A stretch of 64,000 nucleotides of DNA from Alphaproteobacteria bacterium (GCA_026126215.1 JAHCJQ010000005.1:1-64000), one strand, 5' to 3'. Positions 53,527-62,344 are shown, numbered from the stretch's first letter. Made by a program: numbers and translations. Notes: generated by a model not told the origin, from the letters alone.

Positions 53527-55098
53527 ATGTTGACTTTTGGTGAACTGGCGCGGCGCAATGGGGCGCACTGGCCGGGGAAGGATGCCTTCGTCGAAATCGA
53601 TAGGCGGATAAGCTGGGGTGAGCTGGACCGGCGCACGGATGCGCTCGGGCATGCCTGTCGAGCACTTGGCGTGCAGCGTGGCGAGCGGATCGCGATCCTC
53701 ACCAACGATTGCATCGAAGTTCCCGAGACGTTCTTCGCCGCAACAAAGATTGGGGCAATCAGGGTCGGCATCAATCCGCGGCTTGCGGCGGCTGAAGTGG
53801 CCGCGCTGATCGCTGACTGTGAGCCGCGGCTGGTGTTCTATGCCGGCGAGCACCAGCGGATCATCGATCTCATTGCCGCGCGGGTAAGCGAGTTCGAGCT
53901 GGTGCCCACCTTCATTGGGTTCGGTGCCGGTCATGCGGCGGCATACGATTATGAGGAGCTGATCACACGCCACATGCGCGATGGCGTCCTGGAACAGACG
54001 CCGCACGAAACTGCAATGATCGCCTATACCTCGGGTTCGACCGGGCTACCGAAGGGTGCGATCTATCCGCATGACAAGTTCCTCCGTACCATTCTCTATA
54101 CGGCGATGAACGAAGGCCTGGTGCACGATTCTGTCTGGCTGCAGGCGATGCCTGCGGCGGGCGTGCCCATGATGCACATGCTTCGCAACGTGTTCCTGGC
54201 GGCAACCTGCGTGATCGTTGGTCCCTGGAATGCGGAACGGGCGCTGCACCTGATCGACCGCGAGAAAGTGACGAACGGGGTTCTCGTGCCGACCATGCTT
54301 GCCGCCCTGCTGACGGTCCCCGACCTGGAGCGCTACGATGTGCGGTCCATGAAGCTGCTGGGCTATGGGGCTTCGCCGCTGCCACCTGCCACCATTCGCG
54401 AGGCGATGTCGCGCTTTGGCTGTCCGTTCCTGCAGATGTATGGCACGACCGAACTTCTTGGCATGTCGAACATGCTGTTTCCATCCGATCATATGCTGGG
54501 CCTGACTACGCGGCCGGAACTGCTTTCCTCGATCGGCCGGCCACTTTCCTGGGTGGATGTACGGATCGTCGATGAGGAAAACCGAGACCTGCCGAATGGC
54601 GAGATCGGGGAACTCGTCGTCCGTTCCGACGTGATCTTTCCTGGCTACTGGAGGCCGCCAGAGAATTTCGGCGAGATGTTCTTTGGCGAATGGCTGCGCA
54701 CGGGCGATCTGGCGCGGCAGGACGACGACGGATACGTCTATCTGGCTGACCGGGCCAAGTTCCGCATCAAGACGGGGGGTTACAATGTCTTTCCGACCGA
54801 AGTCGAGAACGTGCTGGCGGAACATCCCGCCATTCATGAAGTCTCGGTTTTCGGTCTGCCTGATCCGGTCTGGGGCGACCGTATCGAGGCCGTGGTCAGC
54901 CTGAAGCCGGGGAAGTCGGCCACTCCGGAGGAATTGCGTGGTTTCTGCGTCGACAAGATCGCCAACTTCAAGATCCCCAAGAACATCGAGATCTGGCAGG
55001 AACTGCCCAAGGGCGCCACGGGCAAGATCCTGAAACGGGCGGTGATCGAAACAATGATCGAGCGCTACTCCGCAAAGGGCGGCAACGATGCGAACTGA
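53527..55098 (+). CDS. Acyl-CoA synthetase (ANL superfamily AMP-forming ligase)
   Basis: 523 residues. The AMP-binding P-loop-like motif YTSGSTGLPKGA (A3) is intact. The A5 block is FLQMYGTTELLGMS, A7 is WLRTGDLARQDDDG, A8 is KFRIKTGGYNVFPTEVEN, and the adenylation lysine is in PKGATGKILKRAV (A10). It activates a carboxylic acid to acyl-CoA through acyl-AMP. It follows the flavin monooxygenase in the TetR-linked operon and precedes the DUF35/thiolase pair, so the acid from oxidation is probably activated and then cleaved thiolytically. Confidence 0.9.
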   Translation: MLTFGELARRNGAHWPGKDAFVEIDRRISWGELDRRTDALGHACRALGVQRGERIAILTNDCIEVPETFFAATKIGAIRVGINPRLAAAEVAALIADCEPRLVFYAGEHQRIIDLIAARVSEFELVPTFIGFGAGHAAAYDYEELITRHMRDGVLEQTPHETAMIAYTSGSTGLPKGAIYPHDKFLRTILYTAMNEGLVHDSVWLQAMPAAGVPMMHMLRNVFLAATCVIVGPWNAERALHLIDREKVTNGVLVPTMLAALLTVPDLERYDVRSMKLLGYGASPLPPATIREAMSRFGCPFLQMYGTTELLGMSNMLFPSDHMLGLTTRPELLSSIGRPLSWVDVRIVDEENRDLPNGEIGELVVRSDVIFPGYWRPPENFGEMFFGEWLRTGDLARQDDDGYVYLADRAKFRIKTGGYNVFPTEVENVLAEHPAIHEVSVFGLPDPVWGDRIEAVVSLKPGKSATPEELRGFCVDKIANFKIPKNIEIWQELPKGATGKILKRAVIETMIERYSAKGGNDAN

Positions 55099-55525
55099 GC
55101 AGGCAGACCTGCGCGAAGGGGGAGGTGTCGTGTCGGTTTCCCTGAAAGGTCCCGGCCCGGTCGCACAGTACCTGAAGTACCTCTCCGAGGGCCGCTTCAT
55201 GCTGCAGCGCTCCTCGGAAACTGGCGAGCTGCTCTATTATCCCCGCTCCTTTGCGAGAGGTGCACCGAGCGCGGGGCTCGAATGGGTCGAGATGTCCGGC
55301 CTCGGAACGGTCTATTCGTTCACGACGGTACGTCGCAAGCCGGAACACGGCGGGGACTACAATATTTCGCTTGTCGAACTGGTCGAGGGGCCGCGCATGC
55401 TGACGCGCGTGCTGGGCATGGACCCGAACGCGGTCTCGATTGGATTGAAGGTCAGGGCGCGCATCGAGAAGCCGGCCTGGGATCCAAAGGCTGAGCAGCC
55501 GCTCGTCGTTTTCTATCCGGCCTGA
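55088..55525 (+). CDS. DUF35 OB-fold protein, thiolase partner, zinc ribbon lost
   Basis: 145 residues. The OB-fold half is typical: LEWVEMSGLGTVYSFTTVRR, ISLVELVEGPRMLTRVLG and GLKVRARIE. The preceding rubredoxin-like zinc ribbon, normally CxxCG...CPxC, here reads QRSSETGELLYYPRSFARGA with no cysteine, so zinc cannot be bound there. Proteins of this type form complexes with SCP2-like thiolases or acyl-CoA-acting enzymes and bind the CoA substrate. The start overlaps the ligase gene by 11 bp and the thiolase gene follows directly. Confidence 0.82.
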   Translation: MRTEQADLREGGGVVSVSLKGPGPVAQYLKYLSEGRFMLQRSSETGELLYYPRSFARGAPSAGLEWVEMSGLGTVYSFTTVRRKPEHGGDYNISLVELVEGPRMLTRVLGMDPNAVSIGLKVRARIEKPAWDPKAEQPLVVFYPA

Positions 55526-55533
55526 ACTGGAGC

Positions 55534-56688
55534 ATGGCAATGAATTCCTTGCGCGGAAAGACCGCCGTGGCCGGGCTCGGCTATGCTGGCCTTGGTTCTG
55601 CTCCAGGCTGGAGTCCGATCGAGCTTGGCGCTGCCGCCGCGGAACGGGCCTTGGCGGATGCTGGGCTCTCCATCGACGATGTAGACGGGCTCTGCGCCAG
55701 CACCTTCTACCATTTTTTCCCGACCACATCCTTCGCCGAGCAGCTTCGAATCCGGCCGCGATGGACCAATGCCGACATGACCGGCGGCTCGACATTCATG
55801 GCACATATCCAGCAGGCGTCGCTGGCGATCGAAGCGGGCCTGTGCGAGACAGTGTTGATCATCTATGGTTCGAACGCGCGTTCGTCGCGCGACATTTACG
55901 GGCTGATCGACCTTACGCCCTTGCAGGTCGCTTACCAGCCACTGCTTCCGGTCGGTGCCTACGCCATGGCCGCCGCGCGACACATGCACCAGTACGGAAC
56001 AACGCGCGAGCAGATGGCCGAAGTGGCCGTGGCCTCGCGGCTCTGGGCCCGGGGCAATCCGGATGCGGCGCTCAGGGATCCGATCACCGTCGCCGATGTT
56101 CTGTCGTCGCCGATGGTATGCGATCCGTTGTCTCGCCTTGATTGCTGTCTCGTTTCGGATGGCGGGGCCGCGATCGTCCTGACATCGGCGGAGCGCGCCC
56201 GGGATCTGCGCCAGCCCCCTGTCTATGTCCTGGGCTCGGCTTCGGCCACCTGGCATCGCGATATCTCGACTATGGAGGATCTCACGGTGACGGCCGCAGT
56301 CCAAAGCGGGCGCGAGGCGTTCGCCATGGCGGGGCTCGCTCCAAAGGATGTGGATGTGGTGCAGCTCTACGATGCCTTCACCATCCTGCCGATCCTCTTT
56401 CTCGAGGATCTCGGATTCTGCAGCAAGGGCGAAGGCGGGCCCTACGTCGAGAATGGCGGCATCGCGCCGGGCGGGCGATTGCCGGTGAATACAGGTGGTG
56501 GCGGTCTTTCCTTCGTGCATCCAGGCATGTTTGGGCTTTTCGCCATCATGGAAGCCTGCATCCAGCTACGCCGCCAGGGTGGCGAGCGGCAGGCAGGAGC
56601 GCCCGATGTGGCGCTGGCACATGGCAATGGCGGATACTTCTCGCATCAATCGACCAACATCTTCGGTACCGCCGTCACACTTCGTTAG
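55534..56688 (+). CDS. SCP2-like thiolase family protein
   Basis: 384 residues of the thiolase superfamily, nondecarboxylating SCP2/lipid-transfer type (IELGAAAAERALADAGLSIDDVDGL, then ADMTGGSTFMAHIQQAS, LSRLDCCLVSDGGAAIVL, QLYDAFTILPILFLEDLGF). The usual nucleophile Cys position carries Ser in GGSTFMAH, which is common in this subgroup and means classical Claisen thiolysis may not apply. Relatives catalyse retro-aldol or other C-C cleavage with a DUF35 partner, which is encoded just upstream. ATG 55540 has better spacing to GGAG than ATG 55534. Confidence 0.83.
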   Translation: MAMNSLRGKTAVAGLGYAGLGSAPGWSPIELGAAAAERALADAGLSIDDVDGLCASTFYHFFPTTSFAEQLRIRPRWTNADMTGGSTFMAHIQQASLAIEAGLCETVLIIYGSNARSSRDIYGLIDLTPLQVAYQPLLPVGAYAMAAARHMHQYGTTREQMAEVAVASRLWARGNPDAALRDPITVADVLSSPMVCDPLSRLDCCLVSDGGAAIVLTSAERARDLRQPPVYVLGSASATWHRDISTMEDLTVTAAVQSGREAFAMAGLAPKDVDVVQLYDAFTILPILFLEDLGFCSKGEGGPYVENGGIAPGGRLPVNTGGGGLSFVHPGMFGLFAIMEACIQLRRQGGERQAGAPDVALAHGNGGYFSHQSTNIFGTAVTLR

Positions 56689-56754
56689 CGCGGAGGTTGT
56701 GACGCCGTCTCTGGAAACCGTTATGCTCCGTCCAGCATGGCAGGAGAGGCGTCG

Positions 56755-57648
56755 ATGAACGAGCAGCAACCGTGGGCCTGGTCTGAAGTGGAATGGCGGC
56801 GGCTGGTCGATCAGGTGCGGGCCGGACGGTCGCTTGCGCCGAGGAGTTGGCCGAACGGAGCGCGGGCGGCGGTCGCGCTTTCCTTCGACTCAGATCACGA
56901 GACGAACGAGTTGCGCGACGGCGCCAGGTCGATCGGTCGCATGTCGTGGGGGCAGTACGGCCCGCGGCAGGGTGTGCCGAGAATCACCCGGACCCTGGAT
57001 CGCCATGGGGTTCGGGCCAGTTTTTTCGTTCCGGCGGTGGCAGCGCTTCTCCACCCGGAGGAACAGCGCGATCTCGCCGCCGCAGGTCACGAGATCGGCA
57101 TTCATGGCTGGATTCACGAACTGAATTCGGCGCTGCCCTACGAGACGGAACGTGATCTCATGTTCCGTGCTGCCGATGTTCTCGAGAAGCTGACCGGCCG
57201 GCGGCCTGTTGGAATGCGAACGCCATCCTGGGACTTCAGCCCGAATACTCTCCGGATCGTGCGGGAGCTGGGTTTGCTCTACGATTCCTCGCTCATGGCC
57301 GACGATGATCCCTACGAGCTGCTCGAGGCGGGGGAGCCCACTGGAATCATTGAACTGCCGGTGGAGTGGATCCGCGACGATGCCGTCTATTTCAACATGC
57401 ACCGCTTCTCGGGCCTCAGGCCCTACACTCCGCCCGAGGCAGTATTCGACATCTTCCGGCGGGAGTTCGATGGGGCCTATTCTGAAGGAGGCCTCTTCCT
57501 GCTCACGATGCATCCACACGTGATCGGCTACCGCTCCCGCATCTGGATCCTCGATCGCCTCCTCGAATACATGAAGGAGAAGGGCGATGTCTGGTTCGCG
57601 ACTCACGCGGAAGTCGCCAGCCATGTAAAGGCAGAAGCCGGCCTGTAA
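56755..57648 (+). CDS. Polysaccharide-deacetylase-fold amidohydrolase (PuuE/cyclic imidase-like)
   Basis: 297 residues with the NodB/CE4 fold. Metal and catalytic residues are visible in LSFDSDHETNEL (paired Asp), IGIHGWIHELN (His-x3-His) and GMRTPSWDFSPNTLRI; the last strand has LLTMHPHVIGYRSR. The group with an ALSFDxDxE motif and no signal peptide includes PuuE allantoinase and a cyclic imidase, which open N-containing rings rather than acting on chitin. ATG 56755 with AGGAGAGG 5 nt upstream is used. It ends the TetR-linked operon, supporting a ring amide or imide substrate. Confidence 0.82.
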   Translation: MNEQQPWAWSEVEWRRLVDQVRAGRSLAPRSWPNGARAAVALSFDSDHETNELRDGARSIGRMSWGQYGPRQGVPRITRTLDRHGVRASFFVPAVAALLHPEEQRDLAAAGHEIGIHGWIHELNSALPYETERDLMFRAADVLEKLTGRRPVGMRTPSWDFSPNTLRIVRELGLLYDSSLMADDDPYELLEAGEPTGIIELPVEWIRDDAVYFNMHRFSGLRPYTPPEAVFDIFRREFDGAYSEGGLFLLTMHPHVIGYRSRIWILDRLLEYMKEKGDVWFATHAEVASHVKAEAGL

Positions 57649-57732
57649 GGCTTCTCTCCGTGAAGTGTTGATGGCGACTGCGAGCGCTGCCGCGAGCGAC
57701 AGAATCGAAATGCGAATCAGGCCCGCCCAGGC

Positions 57733-59157
57733 TTATGCCGATGGTCGTTCGGGCCGGTGCTGGAATCGCGCATAATCGTATGGCGTCTGCAGGCCAAGCC
57801 GGCGTAACAGCAGGACCCATGCGCGAAGCCCTTTATCGAACGAGGCAAGGCGAAAGAATTCGTCGGGCGCGTGAAACTTTTCATCGGCAGTCGAGAAGGA
57901 GAACATGACCGTATCCAGTCCAAGCCTTGTCGAAACGATATCGCTGAGCGGCAGGGTGGCGCCGATCCTGACACGGACCGGCTGTGCGCCAGTCACGTCC
58001 GCAAGAGTCCGTTCCACGGCGAGCAGGAGCGGATGGTTTTCCGGGACGGTGTAGGCTCGACTTCCCGGGGACGTGTCCCTGAAATCCAGCTGCGCTCCGG
58101 CAGGACAATGGTTCTTGAGATGTCGCCGGACCGCCGCAACGACCCGAGCGGGATCCTGTCCATCCGCCAGACGCATGGTGAGTTTGGCTTCCGCCCGATG
58201 GGGGACAATGGTTTTCGCACCTGCCCCCGTGTAGCCGCCCCACATCCCGTTCATTTCCAGCGTGGGGCGAAGCCACAGCCGGGCGAGGGTGCCATAGCCC
58301 GGCTCGCCATGCGGCCTGCCGCTGAACTCCCTGAAGAAGCCGGATTCATCAAAGGGAATGCGCGCCAACATGGCAAGGTCTGCCGCCTCGGGCAGCCGCG
58401 CGTCATCATAAAAATCCTCCACCGCCACGCGGCCGTCCGCCTCGTGCAGGCTGGCCAGCAGCCTGGCCATGGCGTGCAGGGCATTGACGGTAGCGCCACC
58501 GAAGCGGCCCGAATGGAGGTCGCGAGCGGCGGTGGTCAGGGAAAACTCGAGCGCCGCATTGCCGCGGGACCCGACATTGACCGTGCAGAGATCGGTCCGC
58601 CAGCGCGCGCCGTCGGCTGAGATCACCGCATCGGCAGCCAGGAGATCGCGGTGCCTCTCGCAGATCTGGCCGAGCGTGGCGCTGCCGCATTCTTCCTCGC
58701 CTTCGAGCAGCAGTTTGACATTGACCGGAAGTCTCCCTTCGACATGAAGGAATCCGGCCATTGCCTCGATTGCGATCGACAATGGCGCCTTGTCGTCGGA
58801 AACGCCACGCGCGCGGATACGCCCATCCACGATCCGCGGCTCAAATGGCGGCGACGACCAGTCCGCAATCGGATCCGGCGGCTGCACATCGTAATGGCCG
58901 TAAACAAGGAAGGTGGGCCGCCCGGGCTGGCCACACCACTCACCATAGATGGCCGGGTGTCCGCCTGCGGAGATTTCCCGGACGTGGCCGAAGCCGGCCC
59001 TGGCAAGCCGGGCCATGAGCAGTTCCCGCGCCGCCCCCATGCCTTGCGCGTAGGCCGGATCGGTGCTGACGGACGGACAGCGAAGCAGCGCCATCAGGCG
59101 CTCGAGCGCGGCGGCCCGATCCTGCTCAAGGAATGACAGGACCGGGTCGGCGGTCAA
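57733..59157 (-). CDS. M20-family metallopeptidase (ArgE/DapE/carnosinase type)
   Basis: 474 residues from TTG 59157, which overlaps the SDR stop as TTGA and has GGAGG 6 nt upstream; a longer version from 59199 would overlap the SDR gene by 46 bp. Metal ligands of the M20 family are in FLVYGHYDVQPPD (His, Asp), SDDKAPLS (bridging Asp), LLEGEEECGS (catalytic and metal Glu) and EKFHAPDEFF (C-terminal His). The size and lid insertion match M20 dipeptidases. It probably hydrolyses a dipeptide or N-acyl amino acid delivered by the peptide-type binding protein at the end of this module. Confidence 0.88.
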   Translation of the reverse strand: MTADPVLSFLEQDRAAALERLMALLRCPSVSTDPAYAQGMGAARELLMARLARAGFGHVREISAGGHPAIYGEWCGQPGRPTFLVYGHYDVQPPDPIADWSSPPFEPRIVDGRIRARGVSDDKAPLSIAIEAMAGFLHVEGRLPVNVKLLLEGEEECGSATLGQICERHRDLLAADAVISADGARWRTDLCTVNVGSRGNAALEFSLTTAARDLHSGRFGGATVNALHAMARLLASLHEADGRVAVEDFYDDARLPEAADLAMLARIPFDESGFFREFSGRPHGEPGYGTLARLWLRPTLEMNGMWGGYTGAGAKTIVPHRAEAKLTMRLADGQDPARVVAAVRRHLKNHCPAGAQLDFRDTSPGSRAYTVPENHPLLLAVERTLADVTGAQPVRVRIGATLPLSDIVSTRLGLDTVMFSFSTADEKFHAPDEFFRLASFDKGLRAWVLLLRRLGLQTPYDYARFQHRPERPSA

Positions 59158-59909
59158 CTCCGTCCTCCATCGACCGATAGAACCTGACCGCTGATCCATC
59201 CGGCCTGGTCAGAGGCGAAGAAGATGGTGGCGTTGGCGATGTCTTCGGGGCTCCCAAGGCGCTTGCAATGGATGCCCTCGACCAGCCGTCGTTGGCCATC
59301 CACACCATAGCTTTCCCATTGACGCACGGTCGCGGGATTCGACAGTACGAAGCCCGGCGCGACGGAATTGACCGTTATGCCGTAGGGGGCAAGCTCCCAG
59401 GAAAGCTGCCGGGTCAGTCCAACCAGGGCGTGCTTGGCGGCGGCATATGCCTGGATTCCGGTGAGGCTCGGGCGTAGTCCGGCGCCGGACGAAATGTTGA
59501 CGATACGGCCATGTGCAAGGCGCTTCATGTGGGGCGCGGCAGCCTGGGACAGGAAGAATGCGCCATCTACATTCGCGGCGAAGAGCGCGCGCCAGTCCGC
59601 CTCCGAAATCTCCTCGATGGGACGGCCGATCTGTCCGCGGACGCCGCCGGCCGCGTTGACCAGAATATCGAGCCGCCCCCTCGCGCCGGCAACCTCCTCG
59701 ATCACCCGCCGGGCGGTGGCACGATCGCTGAGGTCGGCGACATGGGCTGTCTGACCCAGTTCGGAGGCGCTGGCCTCTAGCCCGTCACGGTCCAGATCGA
59801 CGAGATGCACGTTTGCACCGGCCTCGCCGAGCGTCCTGGCGATGGCCCGGCCGATGCCCTGCGCTGCCCCGGTGACGACTGCCACCCTTCCTTCGAGCCC
59901 GATCAGCAT
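59154..59909 (-). CDS. Short-chain dehydrogenase/reductase (SDR, FabG-like)
   Basis: 251 residues, classical SDR. It has cofactor motif VVTGAAQGIGRAIA, LVDLDRDG (acidic residue after the second strand favours NAD+), DILVNAAGGVRG, the catalytic Ser in NISSGAG, YAAAK for Tyr and Lys, and VNSVAPGFV. The ATG at 59909 overlaps the end of the upstream reductase-like gene. It would oxidise or reduce a small alcohol/ketone. The substrate is likely to be shared with the hydrolases either side. Confidence 0.9.
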   Translation of the reverse strand: MLIGLEGRVAVVTGAAQGIGRAIARTLGEAGANVHLVDLDRDGLEASASELGQTAHVADLSDRATARRVIEEVAGARGRLDILVNAAGGVRGQIGRPIEEISEADWRALFAANVDGAFFLSQAAAPHMKRLAHGRIVNISSGAGLRPSLTGIQAYAAAKHALVGLTRQLSWELAPYGITVNSVAPGFVLSNPATVRQWESYGVDGQRRLVEGIHCKRLGSPEDIANATIFFASDQAGWISGQVLSVDGGRS

Positions 59910-60919
59910 ACGCGCAGCAGCTCCCCGAGCGTGTCCATGGACTGCTCCCGGCGCCCGTCCTCGATGTCGTGAATCAGTTCCACAAGCCGCGTTATCGCCG
60001 GTGTGCGAACCCCGCTCTCGACTCCGAGCCTGGTGATGATCCCGATCTGCGCATCGACTTCCGTCCGGCGTTTGCGCACGGCAAGGTCTCGCCAGATGCC
60101 GGAGTGAGTCTTTGCCGTGTGGCGATTGAACTCCGCCAGCGTGGCGATGCATGCACGCGCCGCATCCAGGCCGGCGCCGGGCATGAAGGCCGCTGGCTCA
60201 TAGCCATTGAAGCCGCGCGGCTTCACGCCGCGTGCCACGGCGACGGCCATCACCTCGCGCGCAAGCGCGACCCAGGCGCGCTCCCTCTTCGGGTCGGCGA
60301 AGTTGTCGGACATTGAATCCATGGTGAGGGCCGTGCCGAACAGCATGGCGCCATAGCCGAGCTTTCCCCACAGATAGGCCCAGATATCATCGGTCAGGAC
60401 CGCGTCCGGCTCAAAGATGCGCAGCGCCTCATGCATCGCGCGCGTCCGCGCGCGGATGCTGCCATCGATCTCGCCCACCACGACCGCACCCCTGTTTCCG
60501 TAAAGTATCTCCCCCGGTCCATGCCAGTCGGCGCCAAAGTTCACGAATGCGCCCATGGTGTTCTCTGCGCCAATCGCGTCGGCGATCTCGATCTCGTTCA
60601 GGCCGTTCTGTGCAGAGAGCACGAAGCCATTCTCCGCCAGGTGCGGCTTCAGCATCCGTGTCGCCTCCACCGTGTGCTGCGCCTTGACCGCCAGAATGAT
60701 CCGCTCGAAGCGGCCACGCAGCACATCAGGCGTGACGGCCGGGACCCGGACGGAAAAACTGTCCACCGGACCGGAAATGCGAAGGCCCTCTCCGGCGCAG
60801 CGCGCCACGTGCTCCTCGACAATATCGACCAGCAGCACATCGAGCCCCGCCCGCGCCCAGTAGGCACCCAGCGTCCCGCCGATGGCTCCGGCACCCCAGA
60901 TCAGGATCGGTTCGGCCAT
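59903..60919 (-). CDS. Ketopantoate reductase (PanE/ApbA) family protein
   Basis: 338 residues. The N-terminal Rossmann motif LIWGAGAIGGTLGAYWARAG and the family segment FVLSAQNGLNEIEIADAIG are clear, and the active-site Lys is in LWGKLGYG. The Asn that follows that Lys in authentic ketopantoate reductases (KLxxN) is Gly here, so pantothenate synthesis is doubtful. An NAD(P)-dependent 2-keto acid reductase of another kind is likelier. ATG 60919 with GGAGGGG upstream lies within the 3' end of the creatininase gene (19-bp overlap). Confidence 0.82.
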   Translation of the reverse strand: MAEPILIWGAGAIGGTLGAYWARAGLDVLLVDIVEEHVARCAGEGLRISGPVDSFSVRVPAVTPDVLRGRFERIILAVKAQHTVEATRMLKPHLAENGFVLSAQNGLNEIEIADAIGAENTMGAFVNFGADWHGPGEILYGNRGAVVVGEIDGSIRARTRAMHEALRIFEPDAVLTDDIWAYLWGKLGYGAMLFGTALTMDSMSDNFADPKRERAWVALAREVMAVAVARGVKPRGFNGYEPAAFMPGAGLDAARACIATLAEFNRHTAKTHSGIWRDLAVRKRRTEVDAQIGIITRLGVESGVRTPAITRLVELIHDIEDGRREQSMDTLGELLRVC

Positions 60920-61611
60920 GGCCCCTCCAGAACCTCGCGCGTTTCCGCCACGCCCACCTGCCAGAGTTCTTCCATCAGGCTGTCGGACTTCTCCCATTCA
61001 CCGCCATAGTTTCCGTCGCCGAGCAGCCGGCGCGCTTCATCCGGTGCGCAGAGTTTCAGCAATTGCAGGTCGACCATGGGCTTTCGGCCTGCCGGCGCCT
61101 TGCCATCGGCAACTCTGGTCCAGGGGAAATTCTCCATCCAGCTTGCGTGACTGGCCAGGCGGTCGATGGCGAGAGCCTTCGCCATTGTGCGAGGGGCCGC
61201 CCACCAATTGTGCAGCTTTATGGCCAGACCCGGCCGATCTGCCATCAGTTCCTGCGCCAGGGCTCCCACAGGAGCGTTGCCACCATGGCCGTTGACCACC
61301 ACGATGCGGCGAAATCCGGCATGTGCCAGGCTGGCGATCACGTCGCGGAACACCGCCAGCAGGGTCTCGGTCCGCAGCGTGATCGTGCCGGGATAGGCGG
61401 AGAAATACGGGGAGAGGCCGAAAGGCATGACCGGCAGGACCGGAATGCCAAGCGGCGCGGCGGCTTCCGCGGCAACCCGTTCCGCAAGAATGGTGTCAAC
61501 GCAGAGGGAAAGCTGGGCGTGCTGCTCGGTCGAGCCGATCGGAAAAGCGCAGCGGTCGTCGCGCCTGAGATACGTCTCCACCTGCATCCAGTTCATTTCG
61601 GCGATTCGCAT
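60901..61611 (-). CDS. Creatininase-family amidohydrolase
   Basis: 236 residues. The dinuclear-metal motifs of the family are visible: FPIGSTEQHAQLSLCVDT (Glu, His and Asp ligands), VVVNGHGGNAPVG (His) and the C-terminal Glu in YGGEWEKSDSL. Members open lactam or amide bonds, as creatininase and 2-amino-5-formylamino-pyrimidinone formamide hydrolase do. It is first in the minus-strand run 61611-57733 with the reductase, SDR and peptidase genes, so it probably begins breakdown of a cyclic amide. Confidence 0.88.
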   Translation of the reverse strand: MRIAEMNWMQVETYLRRDDRCAFPIGSTEQHAQLSLCVDTILAERVAAEAAAPLGIPVLPVMPFGLSPYFSAYPGTITLRTETLLAVFRDVIASLAHAGFRRIVVVNGHGGNAPVGALAQELMADRPGLAIKLHNWWAAPRTMAKALAIDRLASHASWMENFPWTRVADGKAPAGRKPMVDLQLLKLCAPDEARRLLGDGNYGGEWEKSDSLMEELWQVGVAETREVLEGPWPNRS

Positions 61612-61666
61612 GGCTCTCCAATCCCGGTTCGAAATTCCGCTCTACGGATGCGGTGCATACCGCCGT

Positions 61667-62200
61667 CTATTCTTCCGGCAGTTCCTCCGGCCAGTTCACC
61701 GAGTCGAGCACGATCTTCGCCATGATCCGCGAAAGATCATCGCGTTCCTTCGCGCTCAGTGTGCGCAGCATTCGCTGCTCGAACTCGACGAAGCTCGGCA
61801 AGGCCTCCTCGAATATGCGCAAACCTTCCGGCCGCAGGCGCAGAATCTGGCCGCGCCGGTCGGCCGGATCGACGTTGCGCTGGATCAATCGGGCCTTGAT
61901 GAGTTTCTGTATAGCCCGGCTCAGAGTGTTCTTGGGAAAGCCGGAGCTCTGGGATATGTCGCTTGCGCGCGCGCCGTCCATCAGGCCGAGCGAGAAGATC
62001 ACGACGAACTCCGGGCGCGCGAGGCCATAGCGGCGCTGCACCCAGCTATAAAGCGGGACGTTGTAGCGGAGCGCCAGATAGTTGAGGCGGAACGTCAGCC
62101 AGCAGGGATTGCGCCAGAGCTTGGTCTCGATCATGACGTTGAGACCGCTGGCGCCCTGGGGCGGGGCAGCGGCGGCAGACGAGCGGCGTTCGGCAGCCAT
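61667..62200 (-). CDS. MarR-family transcriptional regulator
   Basis: 177 residues from ATG 62200; ATG 62245 is also possible but would place an operator-like dyad inside the coding sequence. The winged-helix core reads LARPEFVVIFSLGLMDGARA, SDISQSSGFPKNTLSRAIQK and the wing NVDPADRRGQILRLRPEG. It is divergent from the peptide-type binding protein and lies 56 bp upstream of the creatininase gene in the same direction. It probably controls both, through the TTCCA-AT-GGAA dyads at 62220-62285. Confidence 0.86.
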   Translation of the reverse strand: MAAERRSSAAAAPPQGASGLNVMIETKLWRNPCWLTFRLNYLALRYNVPLYSWVQRRYGLARPEFVVIFSLGLMDGARASDISQSSGFPKNTLSRAIQKLIKARLIQRNVDPADRRGQILRLRPEGLRIFEEALPSFVEFEQRMLRTLSAKERDDLSRIMAKIVLDSVNWPEELPEE

Positions 62201-62219
62201 GGCGTGATATTCGCAACTG

Positions 62220-62233
62220 GTTCCAGATAGAAC
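62220..62233. promoter_or_regulatory. Candidate MarR operator 1 (MarR / peptide-binding-protein region)
   Basis: GTTCCAGATAGAAC, a dyad whose inner part TTCCAGATAGAA is close to the perfect palindrome at 62274-62285. It lies 20 bp before ATG 62200 of the MarR gene. Confidence 0.45.
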
Positions 62234-62273
62234 TTGACGAGTCATTCTGGACCGAACAAGCTTTAAAGAAAAG

Positions 62274-62285
62274 TTCCATATGGAA
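62274..62285. promoter_or_regulatory. Candidate MarR operator 2 (upstream of the peptide-type binding protein)
   Basis: The perfect palindrome TTCCATATGGAA in an A/T-rich context, 59 bp before the binding-protein start. Same family of sequence as operator 1, 42 bp away. Confidence 0.5.
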
Positions 62286-62344
62286 TTTTTTGCCGCGCGG
62301 AGTGACGGGCGGCAACGACGACTTCAGGGACCGGGAGACAGATC

